From assembly GCF_033115175.1 (NCBI RefSeq), contig NC_084837.1, forward strand, positions 63,635,266 through 63,699,265: a stretch of 64,000 bases of DNA. The letters run 5' to 3'. Shown here one piece after another: positions 1 through 14,200 of this stretch (positions are counted from its first letter, which is position 1; each line of letters starts with the position of its first letter). The stretch is from Lepus europaeus. Taxonomy: Eukaryota > Chordata > Mammalia > Lagomorpha > Leporidae. Under the pieces are notes generated by a model. It did no database searches. It was not told where the DNA came from and saw only the letters and a list, made by a program, of their open reading frames with translations. Made by a program: the position numbers and the translations under genes.

Positions 1-120
1 CCTCCACGGCCCTCCCAGGCCACAGCAGTGAGCTGGACTGGAAGAGGAGCAACCGGGACTAGAACACAGGGTGCCGGCGCCGCAGGCAGAGGATTAGCCA
101 AGTGAGCCACGGCGCCGGCC
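1..120 (-). mobile_element. C-type SINE (OcC), cut by window edge
   Basis: Head half of a lagomorph C element in minus orientation, ending ..GAGCCACGGCGCCGGCC. It lies in LTK intron 7. Confidence 0.85.
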
Positions 121-679
121 CACAAGAGTAGATTTTGCGTGTTCTCACCACAAAACATAATTAGGTGAGGTGGGGCCTACGCTGAGTGGTTTGACTTAGC
201 CATGGAACAGCATGTGCATATTTTGAAATGTGCCATACAAAATAAGTATGTGCGATTTTTGTCATTTCAAAATGAAGGCATTGATTCTTTTTCAAAAAGA
301 AATGCAAATTCTCGGTCCCTCTCCAACTCGGAAACTCCAGGGAGGAACCCCTGTGATCTCTGCTGTTCGGAGCACCCTGGCTGATTCCTTGCCCTCCAGA
401 GTCTGGAAACCGCCTGGCCTGGGCTCTGCTTCCATAAGCACTCACTCTCCGCGTCATCCAGCTCCTCACTGGAATGGAATGTGGAGGCTGGGCCTCTCCC
501 ATTTTACAGCTGAGCACTGACCTAAACCATCCCTGCCTGTCTGCCTCCCTGCTCGGCTCGCTGACGGCCAGCTTTGGCTGCGGAACGAGCAGGGGATGTG
601 TTGAGAGGGAAAAGGTCCTGACTTTAAACGAAAATCCAGGAGTCCTGTTTGTGAGTGGCATCTGCCATCTGAAAAGCTC

Positions 680-3560
<2,881 letters not shown>

Positions 3561-3789
3561 ACCAGTGCCAGCTGGGAGGGCTTTCTGTGTGGTCTTCAAT
3601 CTTTTGCCCAAAACACCACCAAAGGCCAACGCCCGTGCTTAATATAACACACTTGAAAAAAAAGCCACTATGGTGGTGATTTAGTGTACATCCGCACTGC
3701 TAGGTGTAGATGGAACACTGGGTTTTGCAAAATTCTGATACCCATCTACAAGGTCACAGAATTGACTTCATAAGGCCTCCATCTATGGC

Positions 3790-4325
3790 TGGTCCTGGAG
3801 AATGGCATCAGCTTCACCTGGGAACCTGTTAGAAATGCAAATTCCCCACTTTCACGAACCCAGATCTACTGAACCCAAACCTCTGTGGAGCACTCAGCAA
3901 TGTTTGTTTTTCAGATTTATTTATTGGAAAGCAGAGTGAGACATATACATACACACTATACATACACACAGAGAAAAGGGAGAGGGAGGGAGGGACGGAA
4001 GGAGGGAGGGAGAGAGGGAAAATCTTCCATCCGCTGCTTCACTCCCCCAAACGGCTGCAACAACCAGGGCTGGACCGAGCTGAGTCAAGAACCAGGAACT
4101 CCATCCCATTTTCCCAGTGGGTGGCAGGAGCTCAAGGGTTTGAGCTGTCATCGGCTACTTCTCAAGCACACCTGCAGGAAGCTGGATTGGAAGTGGAGTA
4201 GGGGCTGGCACTTGGCTGCAGGCATCCCAAGTGGCTTTACACAGGGCAGCACAACGCCTGTTGTAACAACTGGTTCTTAACATGGTGATTTGGGACTGGT
4301 AAACTTGAGAATCATTGCTATTTGC
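3790..4325 (+). mobile_element. MER5-like hAT DNA transposon remnant, split by a SINE
   Basis: The stretch CAGCTTCACCTGGGAACC..TTAGAAATGCAAATTC with CAGATCTACTGAACC is typical of MER5-family non-autonomous hAT elements. The right part (AACTTGAGAATCATTGC, about 4300) resumes after an inserted SINE at about 3909-4262. It sits in the LTK-RPAP1 spacer. Assignment is from memory of the consensus. Confidence 0.6.
3909..4262 (-). mobile_element. Older C-type SINE inside the MER5-like element
   Basis: Minus-oriented element with an internal (GGGA)n/(GGA)n purine-rich stretch at 3980-4015. It is diverged from the young OcC consensus. Confidence 0.75.
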
Positions 4326-4934
4326 AAATACAGTAAGTACAAGGCTAATGAAACCTGTGGGACCATTTTGTGTTCAGCAGTTCCATATATGGGGAGGGGT
4401 TCTTTCTACCTACTGACAGGATGAGTTAAGGCACATTACACTCACTCTGGTGACCTGCTAACAGTTACAAGTAATCCACACAGCAAACAACATCAGAAAG
4501 CCTAAGTGCTGGAATTCAGAGAAAAGAACCATATAGAAACTACCAGAATAAAGAGGAGTGCCTGAGTGTATGCGTCATCTACCCCTCCCCCATTCTGGCC
4601 CACCACCTAGAATGCTCCTGGTACAAATGCTGATGCCGGCAGCCACTGCCCATCTTTGTGGCTTCATGTCTCAGGAGAGCAGCTGGCACACACAGGGGCC
4701 ATCAGAGTAGATGCTGAGCTCACTAAGGACACCTATCCTGGTGGAATGCTGAGTTCCGGAGGGACCCTCATTCCCAAGAGCATTCAGGTAAACTGGGACC
4801 CACAGGCTGTTGCCCCCTCCCACTCAGGATTCCCCCCAAGCCCCTCCCCCAACAGTCCTGGTCCTCCCTGGGCTAGCCCACCCCTTCATACCAACCCTGG
4901 ACCAGCATGACAGAAACCAGTTGCAATCCCATTC
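4326..4934. other. LTK-RPAP1 intergenic spacer, unique sequence
   Basis: About 600 bases with no recognisable repeat or coding signal. It ends just past the RPAP1 polyadenylation site. The whole spacer from the RPAP1 3' end to the LTK start codon is about 1.8 kb. Confidence 0.6.
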
Positions 4935-4953
4935 TAAGGAGGTTTTCAAAACC

Positions 4954-4959
4954 TTTATT
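4954..4959 (-). terminator. RPAP1 polyadenylation signal AATAAA
   Basis: TTTATT on the plus strand reads AATAAA on the minus strand, about 320 nt after the RPAP1 stop codon. Cleavage is expected at about 4930-4942, giving a short 3' UTR (5280 down to about 4935). Confidence 0.75.
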
Positions 4960-5280
4960 TCAACGCACAGGGACAGTGTCCATACGCTCTGGCCCCGGGG
5001 GAGACCGGGGCAGGTGCAGAGAGGCACACACACCCTGTCCCATCTCCAGAGGGCGGAAACGCCTGAGGCACCCTTCACTCCCCACACACCCCCTCAGAAG
5101 CTGCAGCTCCAGCAGGTGTCAGGAGTGGCCTGGCTCCCACTGGTTCCAGCAACGTGCTTCCAGGAAGGCTTGCTCCTTTGCCACCTGCCTCTCCTCAGGA
5201 CACCATGCCCTTCGGCCTGGCCAGGTGTCTGCTGGTGAACCCAGGGGAACGTGTCCATCTCTCCACCCACAGCCACTACA

Positions 5281-8200
5281 CTAGGTCTCACGTGCCCCAC
5301 TGTGGAGCCCCCCTGAGCTCAGTCTCTGCAGGTACTGCTGACGCAACGGGGGCAGCTGGGAATACAGCTGGAAGCCTTCTGGGAGGGCGGAGTCGGGAAG
5401 CTTATAGTGGAGGAGGTGCCGCCGGAGACCCTGTGGAGAGGAAATAGACTTTATGAAGTGGGCAGAGACACCCTGCTAAGGTCTCAGTCCCCCACGGCCC
5501 AACCATTTCCTACCCTAACACCCCCCCCCCCCCCCCCGCTCACCTCTTCTGCCAACAGCCACGTTTTCTGCAGCATGCTCCGGCGGGCAGCCTTTACCTC
5601 GTCCTAGACACAAAACAGGCAAAGGTGGCTCTGAGCCAAGGGCTGGCATCCACCACTCGCCCTGCGTCACCCCCAGCTCCCACCTAGCTGGCCTTTTGTT
5701 ACTCTGAAAATGGGGTTGTAACTTACTGAGCTCTTTGGGTCCTGGGAGAAGATGAAGCTGTTAACGTGAGCCACAGCCACGGCATAGAGCACTGGGCACC
5801 AGTGTGGGCGGAGCGCACCTGTGACCAGGGCCCGGAAGTAGAGCTGGAGGAGGGCCAGGTTGTCTTCAGGAGGTCCCGTGTAGCACTCCAGGGACACAGG
5901 CAGCTGTGGTGGGGGGAGAGGTGTGCGAATGGGACGGCGTACCACCCGACAACATGATGGGAGGTCCACGGTCACAAACACTAGACCAGGAGGGCAGAGG
6001 GCAAATACTGGACAGATATTCACCCTCCTCTGGCCCAGTGCAGAGTGCCCCTGGTGGGCGCTGGTGGACTGAGAAAGTACCTGGGTCAGAGGCAGGCTCA
6101 GAGCTCGCAGGGCTCCCACATGTTCCCCAAAGAGAGCAAGGCGCAAGGTGACACTGAACCGACGCTGCAAGGGAAGGAGGACCAGAGCCCCAAAGAGGTG
6201 GTCCCCAAAGGAGACAGCCTCAAAATGTTCCAGGAAGCTGGCGTAGAGGTCAGGAAAAGACGTCAGACCAGGAAGTGGGCAGTCCAGGTTGAGGCTTGGC
6301 AGGACTTGCGGGTGACAGAGCCGGGCCAGGAGGGCTGCTACCAGATGCTGCACCGGGGTCTCCCGGAACAGCTCGCTGTCCACCAGGAACACACACATCA
6401 GCCTCGCCAGGCGGGCGGCAGGAGGCACGGCACAGAGGGCCTGGGGGCGCCAGCTCTCCAGAACCAGCACCCACTGCAGGACACGCACGGCTGTGGCCAC
6501 AGTGTCAGTGGGAGGGAGCTGGGAGGGGGAGTCAGCAGCTTGGTGGTAGAGATGGATCAGTGGCAGGAAGGGCCAGTCGGTGGGCAGAAGTGGCTCCTTA
6601 GGCACAGGCAGCAGCAGGCTTGGGAGCCGCTGGAGCTCTCCTCGGTACAAGGCCTGGGAGGCCAGCAGGCTGGCTCGGGCCGGCGAGCAGTGGGTCAGGT
6701 AGCAGCTGCGGATGCTGGGGAGGTCTTGACAGGCCTGGGCCAGCAGAGCCCCTCGCCGGCCCCGAGGATCCCCGCTGCTTGCTAAGGACAGCTGGTCAGA
6801 GAAGTCAGCTGCCTCTGGACCTCCTGCTGTGCTTTCGCTGTAACAGGACCCAAAAGCCACGGTCGGGGGCTGGCCCCACAACACCAGAAGGCCATGCCAG
6901 CTCTCCAGAGCTTCCCCAAGGCCACGTCCAACCCTGTTCCACTCTGTTCCCCTGGCTCCTCCCATGTAGTCTGGGTAACAGGAGAATGGCCACGAGGGCT
7001 AGCTGCCACGGGGGAAGCTTACGAAAGGGCTCTGTGCCTCAGTTTCCTCACAGTAAGACTACCAGCACCTCATGGCATGGGTGAAATACTTACAAAGGGA
7101 GGACCAGACCCGGAGCAGGGACTCGGTGGCTGTTGGAGATCCCATGGGCACTGCTGGTTTCCAACACCAGTTTTTAGCCACATGGTCACACTGAAGTCTC
7201 ACAGCCACACTCTGTGATGCGGTTAATCTCATCGCTCAAGTTCAGTAATGAGGAAGCGGAAGGTCATGTTAGGCACAAGCCAGGGAAGGAAGAAAACCTA
7301 ACCAAATTCAGCACTGCTTTCTTAACCACCATGCAGCTGCCTCCCTAAAAGGGCTGAACTCGCCGTGGCTTAACAGGCTAATCCTCCGCCTTGCGGCGCC
7401 AGCACACCGGGTTCTAGTCCCGGTTGGGGCGCTGGATTCTATCCTGGTTGCCCCTCTTCCAGGCCAGCTCTCTGCTATGGCCCGGGAAGGCAGTGGAGGA
7501 TGGCCCAGGTCCTTGGGCCCTGCACCTGCATGGGAGACCAGGAGAAGCACCAGGCTCCTGGCTCCTGATCAGTGAGAAGCGCCGGCCGCAGCGGCCATTG
7601 GGGGGTGAACCAACGGCAAAAAGGAAGCCCTTTCTCTCTGTCTCTCTCTCACTATCCACTCTGCCTGTGAAAAAAAAAAAAAAAAAAAAAAACCAATAAT
7701 AATAAAAGGGCTGAACTGATGCCTGCACTCACGGGAGGAACTCCAGCCGGAACACGCAGAGCAGCAGCAGCTCCTGGGCGAGGTGCTCACTTCCAGGCAG
7801 CAGCCGGCTCAGCAGGGCCAAGGCCATGCCATGATGCAGGGCGGCACTGGTGGCTGGCATGGGCTGGCACATTGCCTGTGCATAGAAAGGCAGGGAGCAG
7901 TTCAGTGTGGGGGTGGGATGTGGGGCACAGGCGAGAGGGGCAAAGCAGAGAGAGGTGAGGGAGGGGCCGTGACGCAGGCTGCAGGGCGCTGGTGCGGGGT
8001 GCGGAAGGGGCAGGGTCTGGAGGACAGCAGGGGCTGCACGGGCTGGCAGCAGCAGCACAGGTTTCAGGGAAGCTGGAGGGGCTGAGGGGGTGGGGGCAGA
8101 ACCCGGCAGACGGAGGAACCCACCACTTTCTGAGCCAGGGCAAGGGCCAGGTACTGCAGGTGGCACTCATGGCGCAGGGCCCACGCAGAGAAGGGCGTGA

Positions 8201-11200
8201 GGGGTGGGGCAGCCCGAGGGGCTATGCACTGGAGGAAGTAGTTCTGGAGGCCTGGGGCAGCCAGGACAGCACCCAGCTGAGGAAAAGCAGTTTTGTTCAG
8301 GTTTAGCGATTGGCTCTGATGACTTCTGAGGCTCCCCAGGTAGCTGCCCCTCCCAGCCTCAGCACTGGCTGAAGCCCTCCCCCTTTCTTCCCGACTCCTG
8401 CCATCTCATCCCCCTGCCCGGCCCTAAGCAGGCATCCAGGGCTCGCTTACCGGGCCACACAGCCCCTTGTGGATCCGGGCCAGCGTATCGAGAAGGGAGA
8501 GGAGGGCAGTGAGGAACGGGAAGGGCGAGGCCGAGCTGGCCAGGCTGAGCTGGGGGCTGCCTCCCGTGCAGCCCAGTGACACGAGGCTGGGGAGAGCTTC
8601 TGGGGCCGGAGCACAGGACAGCGGGTTGCAGAGAGGGGAGCAGGGCCTGGAGGCAGAATGTTGAAGCTGAGGTCTGCCATGGGCATGGCTGTGCGCGTCG
8701 TTGCCTGCAGTCCTCAGAGCCCCCACAGCTGCTGCCTGCCAGGGCTGCTCTCGGGCTCCGACCTGCTGCACCCTGGGATGGGCCAGGGAACGGGACCCAG
8801 GAGTCCCACGGGGAGACAGATGCTTCTCTTCCGCCTGTCCCCACCGCACCCCCCACCCCCACATGTGGTACATACCCCAGCGAATCCCAAAGGCAGCCCA
8901 GGCTGGGTTGGCTCAGCAGTGGCAGCAACAGCTCACGCGACAGGCGTTCCATGTCCTCAAGCCAGTCCCCTGGGCACAAGCCTGGCTGGAGGACCAAGGG
9001 GTTCACTGAGCGGATGGCCCAGGACGCTGGGTGCCCAAGCGAACCCCACCATTCTAGGTGCCCCAAAGGTCAGCTTTGAGGAGGCTTCTCCGTGCTGACC
9101 TTTTTATAAAAAATTAATTAAATTTTTTTTTTAAATTTGAAAGGCAGAGACAGAGACAGAGACAGAGCTCTTTGATCCACTGAGTCACTCCCAAATGCCC
9201 ACAACAGCTAGGACCTGGCCAAGCTGAAGCCAGGAGCCCAGAACCCAGTGTGGGTCTCCCACATGGATGGCAGGGACCCAGCCATTTCAGTCACCATTTG
9301 CTGCCTCCTAGGGTATGCATTCAGGAGCTGGAACCTGAAGGGAGCGAGGACTTGAACCCAGGCTGTGTGATATGGGATTCAGGTATCTTAACCGCTGTGC
9401 CAATGCCCAACCCCAGGCTGAGCCTTCTGGAGAGAAAAGGCACCCAGTGTCTAAGGTTGTTGAGAGACAGCACAATGACTGCATGAAGGCTAAGCTGCTG
9501 CCGGGGGGATCTCTGGGCCCCAGCAACAAGGCTCCTTGGAAGCTTCAGTGGCCTAGGGAGGAAGAGAGAGAACAGGTGGGGTGGCATTGTGGCACTGTGG
9601 TTAAGCTGCTGCTTGGTACACCTGTATCTCAGGTCAGAGTCCCTGGGATGAAGGCTCAAGTACCTGGGCCCTGCCACCCACAGGGGAGACCCGGATGTTC
9701 TGGCTCTTAGCTTTGACCTGGCCCAGCCGTGGCCATTGTGGGCATCTGGGGAGTGAACCAGCAGTTGGAAGATCTCTCTCTCTGTCTTTCCTCCTTTCCC
9801 TGTCACCCTGCTCTTCAAATAGATCAACAAATCACTTTAGGAAAAGGTTGGAATGGGGAGGCAGGAGTAGAGAGGTGGAGGGAGAGGAAGCAAGTGGGAA
9901 GAGTGCAGATCGAGGCAGGCAGGCAAGACTCACTTGCTGGCTCCAGGCCTGGTAGTAGGTGCCCAAGTAAAGCAGGCAGGCGGCTGGCACTGAACCCAGG
10001 GCATTCCACATCTCAGGTCTGGGCAGCAACTTCAAGGACTGCCTCAGACAGGGCTTTACAAGAGGCTGGAGCCCAGACACCTGCGTCCACGAGACGCAGG
10101 AGGCGCGCGCTGACAGGCCGGCCTCAGCAGACTCACTGCAGGAAGGTGATGGGCCATGGTAAGGCTCTGGCTGCCTCACTCCCCCTCAACTGCAGCCACT
10201 CTGTCTTGTGGAGCAGGCCCGCCGGGCTTGGCGTGGCTGGTAAGATGTCCCCGCTGGCACGCTCAGGGCTATGACCTACCTGAGGGGCTCAGGGCGGGTG
10301 CCGGCGGCTGCCAGGGTCAGCTGGGTGAGCAGAGTGAGCAGGGAGGCTATCCGCTGCACGGCGAGGGGTGATGGGGGGTGGGCACCCAGCTCCGTGGGCA
10401 CAGCCTGCAGGGCCCGCATCAGCACTGGGTAGAGCTCCCTGGTAAGGAACAGTCCCGGACCTTCACTGCATGAAGGGAGGAGGCCCCAGGGCCAGGACAT
10501 TCTCCCCAGGCTGGGCCCTGATGACGGGGAAGGAGGTGGCCCTCTGAGGCTGCCCCCCAGCCCACAGGGAACTTGGAGCTGACTTCACCGAGGGCCCGAG
10601 GCTGCTGTGCACAGAACCCAGAAGCGGGTTTCCTCTGCCCTTCTCCGGCTGGTCCTGACTCCCAGCTCTGCTCTCGCCCAGCAGAATCCGCACCCCCCCC
10701 CCCCCCCCCCGTCTCCTGCCAAGCCGGGGGCCTCCAGCAAGGCTGAGGCAAAGGGGCAGGCCCAAAGGTGGGGTCGCCAAGGGAGCCTGCCCTTGCCTCT
10801 CCTCACCTGTACAGGTCACCGCCCTGGCCGTAGGAGGCGGCCACAGCCCACAGACGCAAGGCCTCGGTGCTCAGCGTCTCAGCTTCCTCTGGGGGCAAGG
10901 CCAGCTCCTGGGGCGCCTCAGCTATGAAGCGGCACAGGCGGCTCCGGAGATCAAAGTTGTTCAACTAGGAGCAGAGTGTGGGGATGAGGGGCAGCTGGGA
11001 GTCCCATGTCCACCTGGTCTCAGCTTCTCCCACCCTGTAGATGAGCTCAACACGGGGTCCTGGCTCTGGGCAGGGGTGAAATGGCCTCATCCTCTCCTCC
11101 CACCCTCTCTTTTTAGCAAGCACTGGGGACTTTTCCTAGGGCCACTTGGATATGGGTGATGAGTTCTATCCATATGTGGCTCTCCTGATCTGGGGCCGGG

Positions 11201-14200
11201 ACAGAGAACCTCCACTCCTGCCAGGAGGCCACAGCGGGCCTACAGGGTGCACTGGGCCCCAGCTCGCATGGTTCCTGCTATGTTCCTAAGCAACTAGACC
11301 AGGGAGGAGGAGGAAGAGGGTGTGCACTGGCCACCAGAGTTTGGAGGCCACACTCAGCTCCCACCCAGCCTGCGCCCGCCCCCATCCCTCGCCTTGCGTT
11401 CTGCGCACCAGCCGGGCAGCAATGTTCCTTCCAGCCGAGGCCAGGACTCGAAGCAGTTTCATGGCCATGGCACAGGGCACCCTGTGCAGGCTAGTCGTGG
11501 GACCCACTCCCATGGGGGACCAGCTGGTGGGAAGGAACTCTCGAACTATGGTCTCTATCAGCCGAGGGCACTCTAGGACCTGTGGGAGACAGGAGGACAT
11601 CCGAAGCAGGGAGGCTGAGAGTCAGGAGCAGGCCCACACTCTGCCCCTCCCCTGCTCTCTCGGCTCTCACCCTCGTGGCTGACTCCAGGGAATGCCGGGC
11701 CAGGCGGATGAGCACGGCCAGGATGTCGAGGACCACCGCAGGTCCTGGGCAGGTCACCTCCAGCACATAGCGCAGCCGAGGCAGCAGGTTGGTAGCCAGG
11801 AGCCCCTGGGGGTGAGACACACCCGTGCCAAATGCAGCCGAGCCCGAGCCTTGATGATGTCTCTCACCCTACACGCTGGCTCTAGGTTACAGGATGGGAA
11901 GGCGGCGTTCCCCTCACCTTGATGACGTCATGTCGGGCCAGGTCAGGTGGGGGCCGTCTTTCTTCCTCGGGGCTCTTCCCTTTTGCTTTTTCTCCTGGTG
12001 GTTCTTGGTCCTCGTCCTCGTCCTCCTTGTCCTCCTGGCTGGGCATCAGAGGGAACACCAGTGCTCCGTGGTACCAAGAGAAGGTTTTGTCCAGGAGCTC
12101 CTGCCACAGGAAACGAAGCAGGGACTGGGGGAGGGAAGGGGCCAAGGGTGCAGAGTGGGGGCCCCCGCCCCCAAGAGCAGAGAGGCAAGGTTCCTGGGTA
12201 TAGGGACCCTCAGGAGGAAGCAGGCGCCTGCAAAGCATGCCCAGCACGAGGAGTGGAGACCTTGGCCCCATGAGCTCCATTCCCATCCCTGGGGTACCTC
12301 ATCTCCAGGAGCAACCAGCAGAACCCGGAGAGCCCGGACAGCGGCCGCAATGACCCCATCCACTCTGTCGTCCAGGGAGAAGCGCAGCAGGAAGAGGAAA
12401 CCAGCATCCAAGAGGAGGCGTAAGACGCTGCCCACGAGCTGGTCCCCGAACTCACCGGCCTGGGCCTTGGTGGCAGGAGGAGAGAACTTTGCTGAAGATG
12501 CTGAAGCTTCAGGGTCTTTGCCCCAACCCCTCCATCTGCCCACTGATCATGGATGATCTGGAGTTTATCCCAGTCTGAGGCACAGTCAACTGGGCCAGCG
12601 TGAAAAGGGGCAGGAGGGGGGGGGCAAGGGGACAGGGTGAGGGGAGCTGGAGGGCCAGCAGTGCACTCACCCTGCCGATGACCTGGGACAACACTTGCAG
12701 TGCTAGTGCTCTCTGCTGGGACACCTGGCTACGGCTCAGGTGGAACAGCTCCTGTAGAGAGTACCCTGCTCGCTGGGGCAGGGACAAGAAGTCAGAAGAA
12801 GCCAAGACCTAGGGCAGTGCCTCAAAAGTACTCAGCAAGATGCCATAGGAGAGATAAAGGTGACTAAGTGATTCCCGGGCCCTGCTCTCCAGGGAGCCTC
12901 AGGCTGGGACGGAAGACAGGACCGGCTCACAAGTCAGCAAGGCAGATAGAGGATGTAGCCATGGACGCATCACATGCAAGCAGAGGACAGGAGCAGGGGG
13001 CTGGACAGGGGATGTGGCCTCAGTGGACAGGTACAACTTGGCGGCACAGCCTGCAGCAAAGGGAAAGACCTCCCCTGTCAGCTGGAGGTCCCTGAGCACA
13101 GGGGCCTGGAGGGAGGAGCCAGCACAGTGGCGCAGCAGGAGCAAGGAGATGCAGCTGCAGGACCAGCAGGGCCAGACTGGAAGACTGCGGGACAGGGCAG
13201 GACCCCTTCTGGGGCAGGGCACGGCCTAGCCGAGCCAGAGGAACTAGTCGAGCAGTCCCATGAAGGAAGGAATGGCTGGGGCACAGTGTGGAAGGCATGG
13301 TGACCGAGCAGACATGAGCCAGCAAGGGAGCACCACAGGGAGGCGACAAAGTGGGCTGGCAAGTTCTGGCAACGACCAGAATGGGAGAGGAGAGGAAGAG
13401 AAGCAAGATTTTGAGGCTACAAAACCACACAGACAGCACGGCCATGATGGGGCACGGGTACAGAGGTCAGAGGCCACCAGGTGCTGAGTCCTCACCTCCG
13501 CCTCCTCTCCGTGGTGGTGCAGGCCCAGATGGGTGGGCAGATCCACATCGGGGGCCAGCAGCTCTCCCTGAAGACTGAACCGGGCCTGCATCCTCTGATG
13601 GGAAGAGACAAAGGACGGTGGGCTGGGGCGGCGGCCCCCTCCCCACACCCATCCTCGCCTGAATCCCAGGCCTCTCAGGGCTTAGGCGCTGAGGCTACTC
13701 CTCACTGGAAATGGGGCTCGTCTTGCCTTGGGCCAGACAGAGTGGTGGGAAAGGAGGGCGGGGGAGAGCTGCTTCTCAGGTTTAGGGGAAGAGAAGGGCC
13801 TGAGTTCTGGGTGCAGGGGGGCTGACCACACCCACCCCGGCCACCCAGCCCTTGTGGGCCAGCTGGCCCTTCCCACCTCCTGCGTCTGCTGCCGGCGGAG
13901 TGGGGGCAGGTCCTGCGTCCAGTGGAGCTTCTCCAGCTCCACGGCGTCCATGTGCAGCCACTCTTTGTGGGGAGTCACGGGCAGGGCCAGAGCTGGGGAG
14001 GAGCAAGCACGCAGTACTGCCTAAAGGACTCACTGTTCACAGGGCGCCCCGCCATCACCCAGCAGCTGCCATGTCCTCCTCTGCCTCCGATCTGGCAGCT
14101 TCTACCACGGTGTGGCTAACCCACGTGGCCAGGGGGCTGGGAGGCCTGGGAAGCAGGCAAACATCTCCCATAGGGAAGCACAGCTAGTCCTGGGCTCAAG

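Noticed and set aside
6045-6785. A 246-codon plus-strand gene
   Set aside because: It is antisense to the large RPAP1 exon, with no independent start, promoter or homology.
5667-6965. A single continuous 432-codon gene on the minus strand
   Set aside because: It merges two RPAP1 exons (6081-6837 and 5727-5903) with intron read-through. The splice sites and the human protein show the intron is removed.
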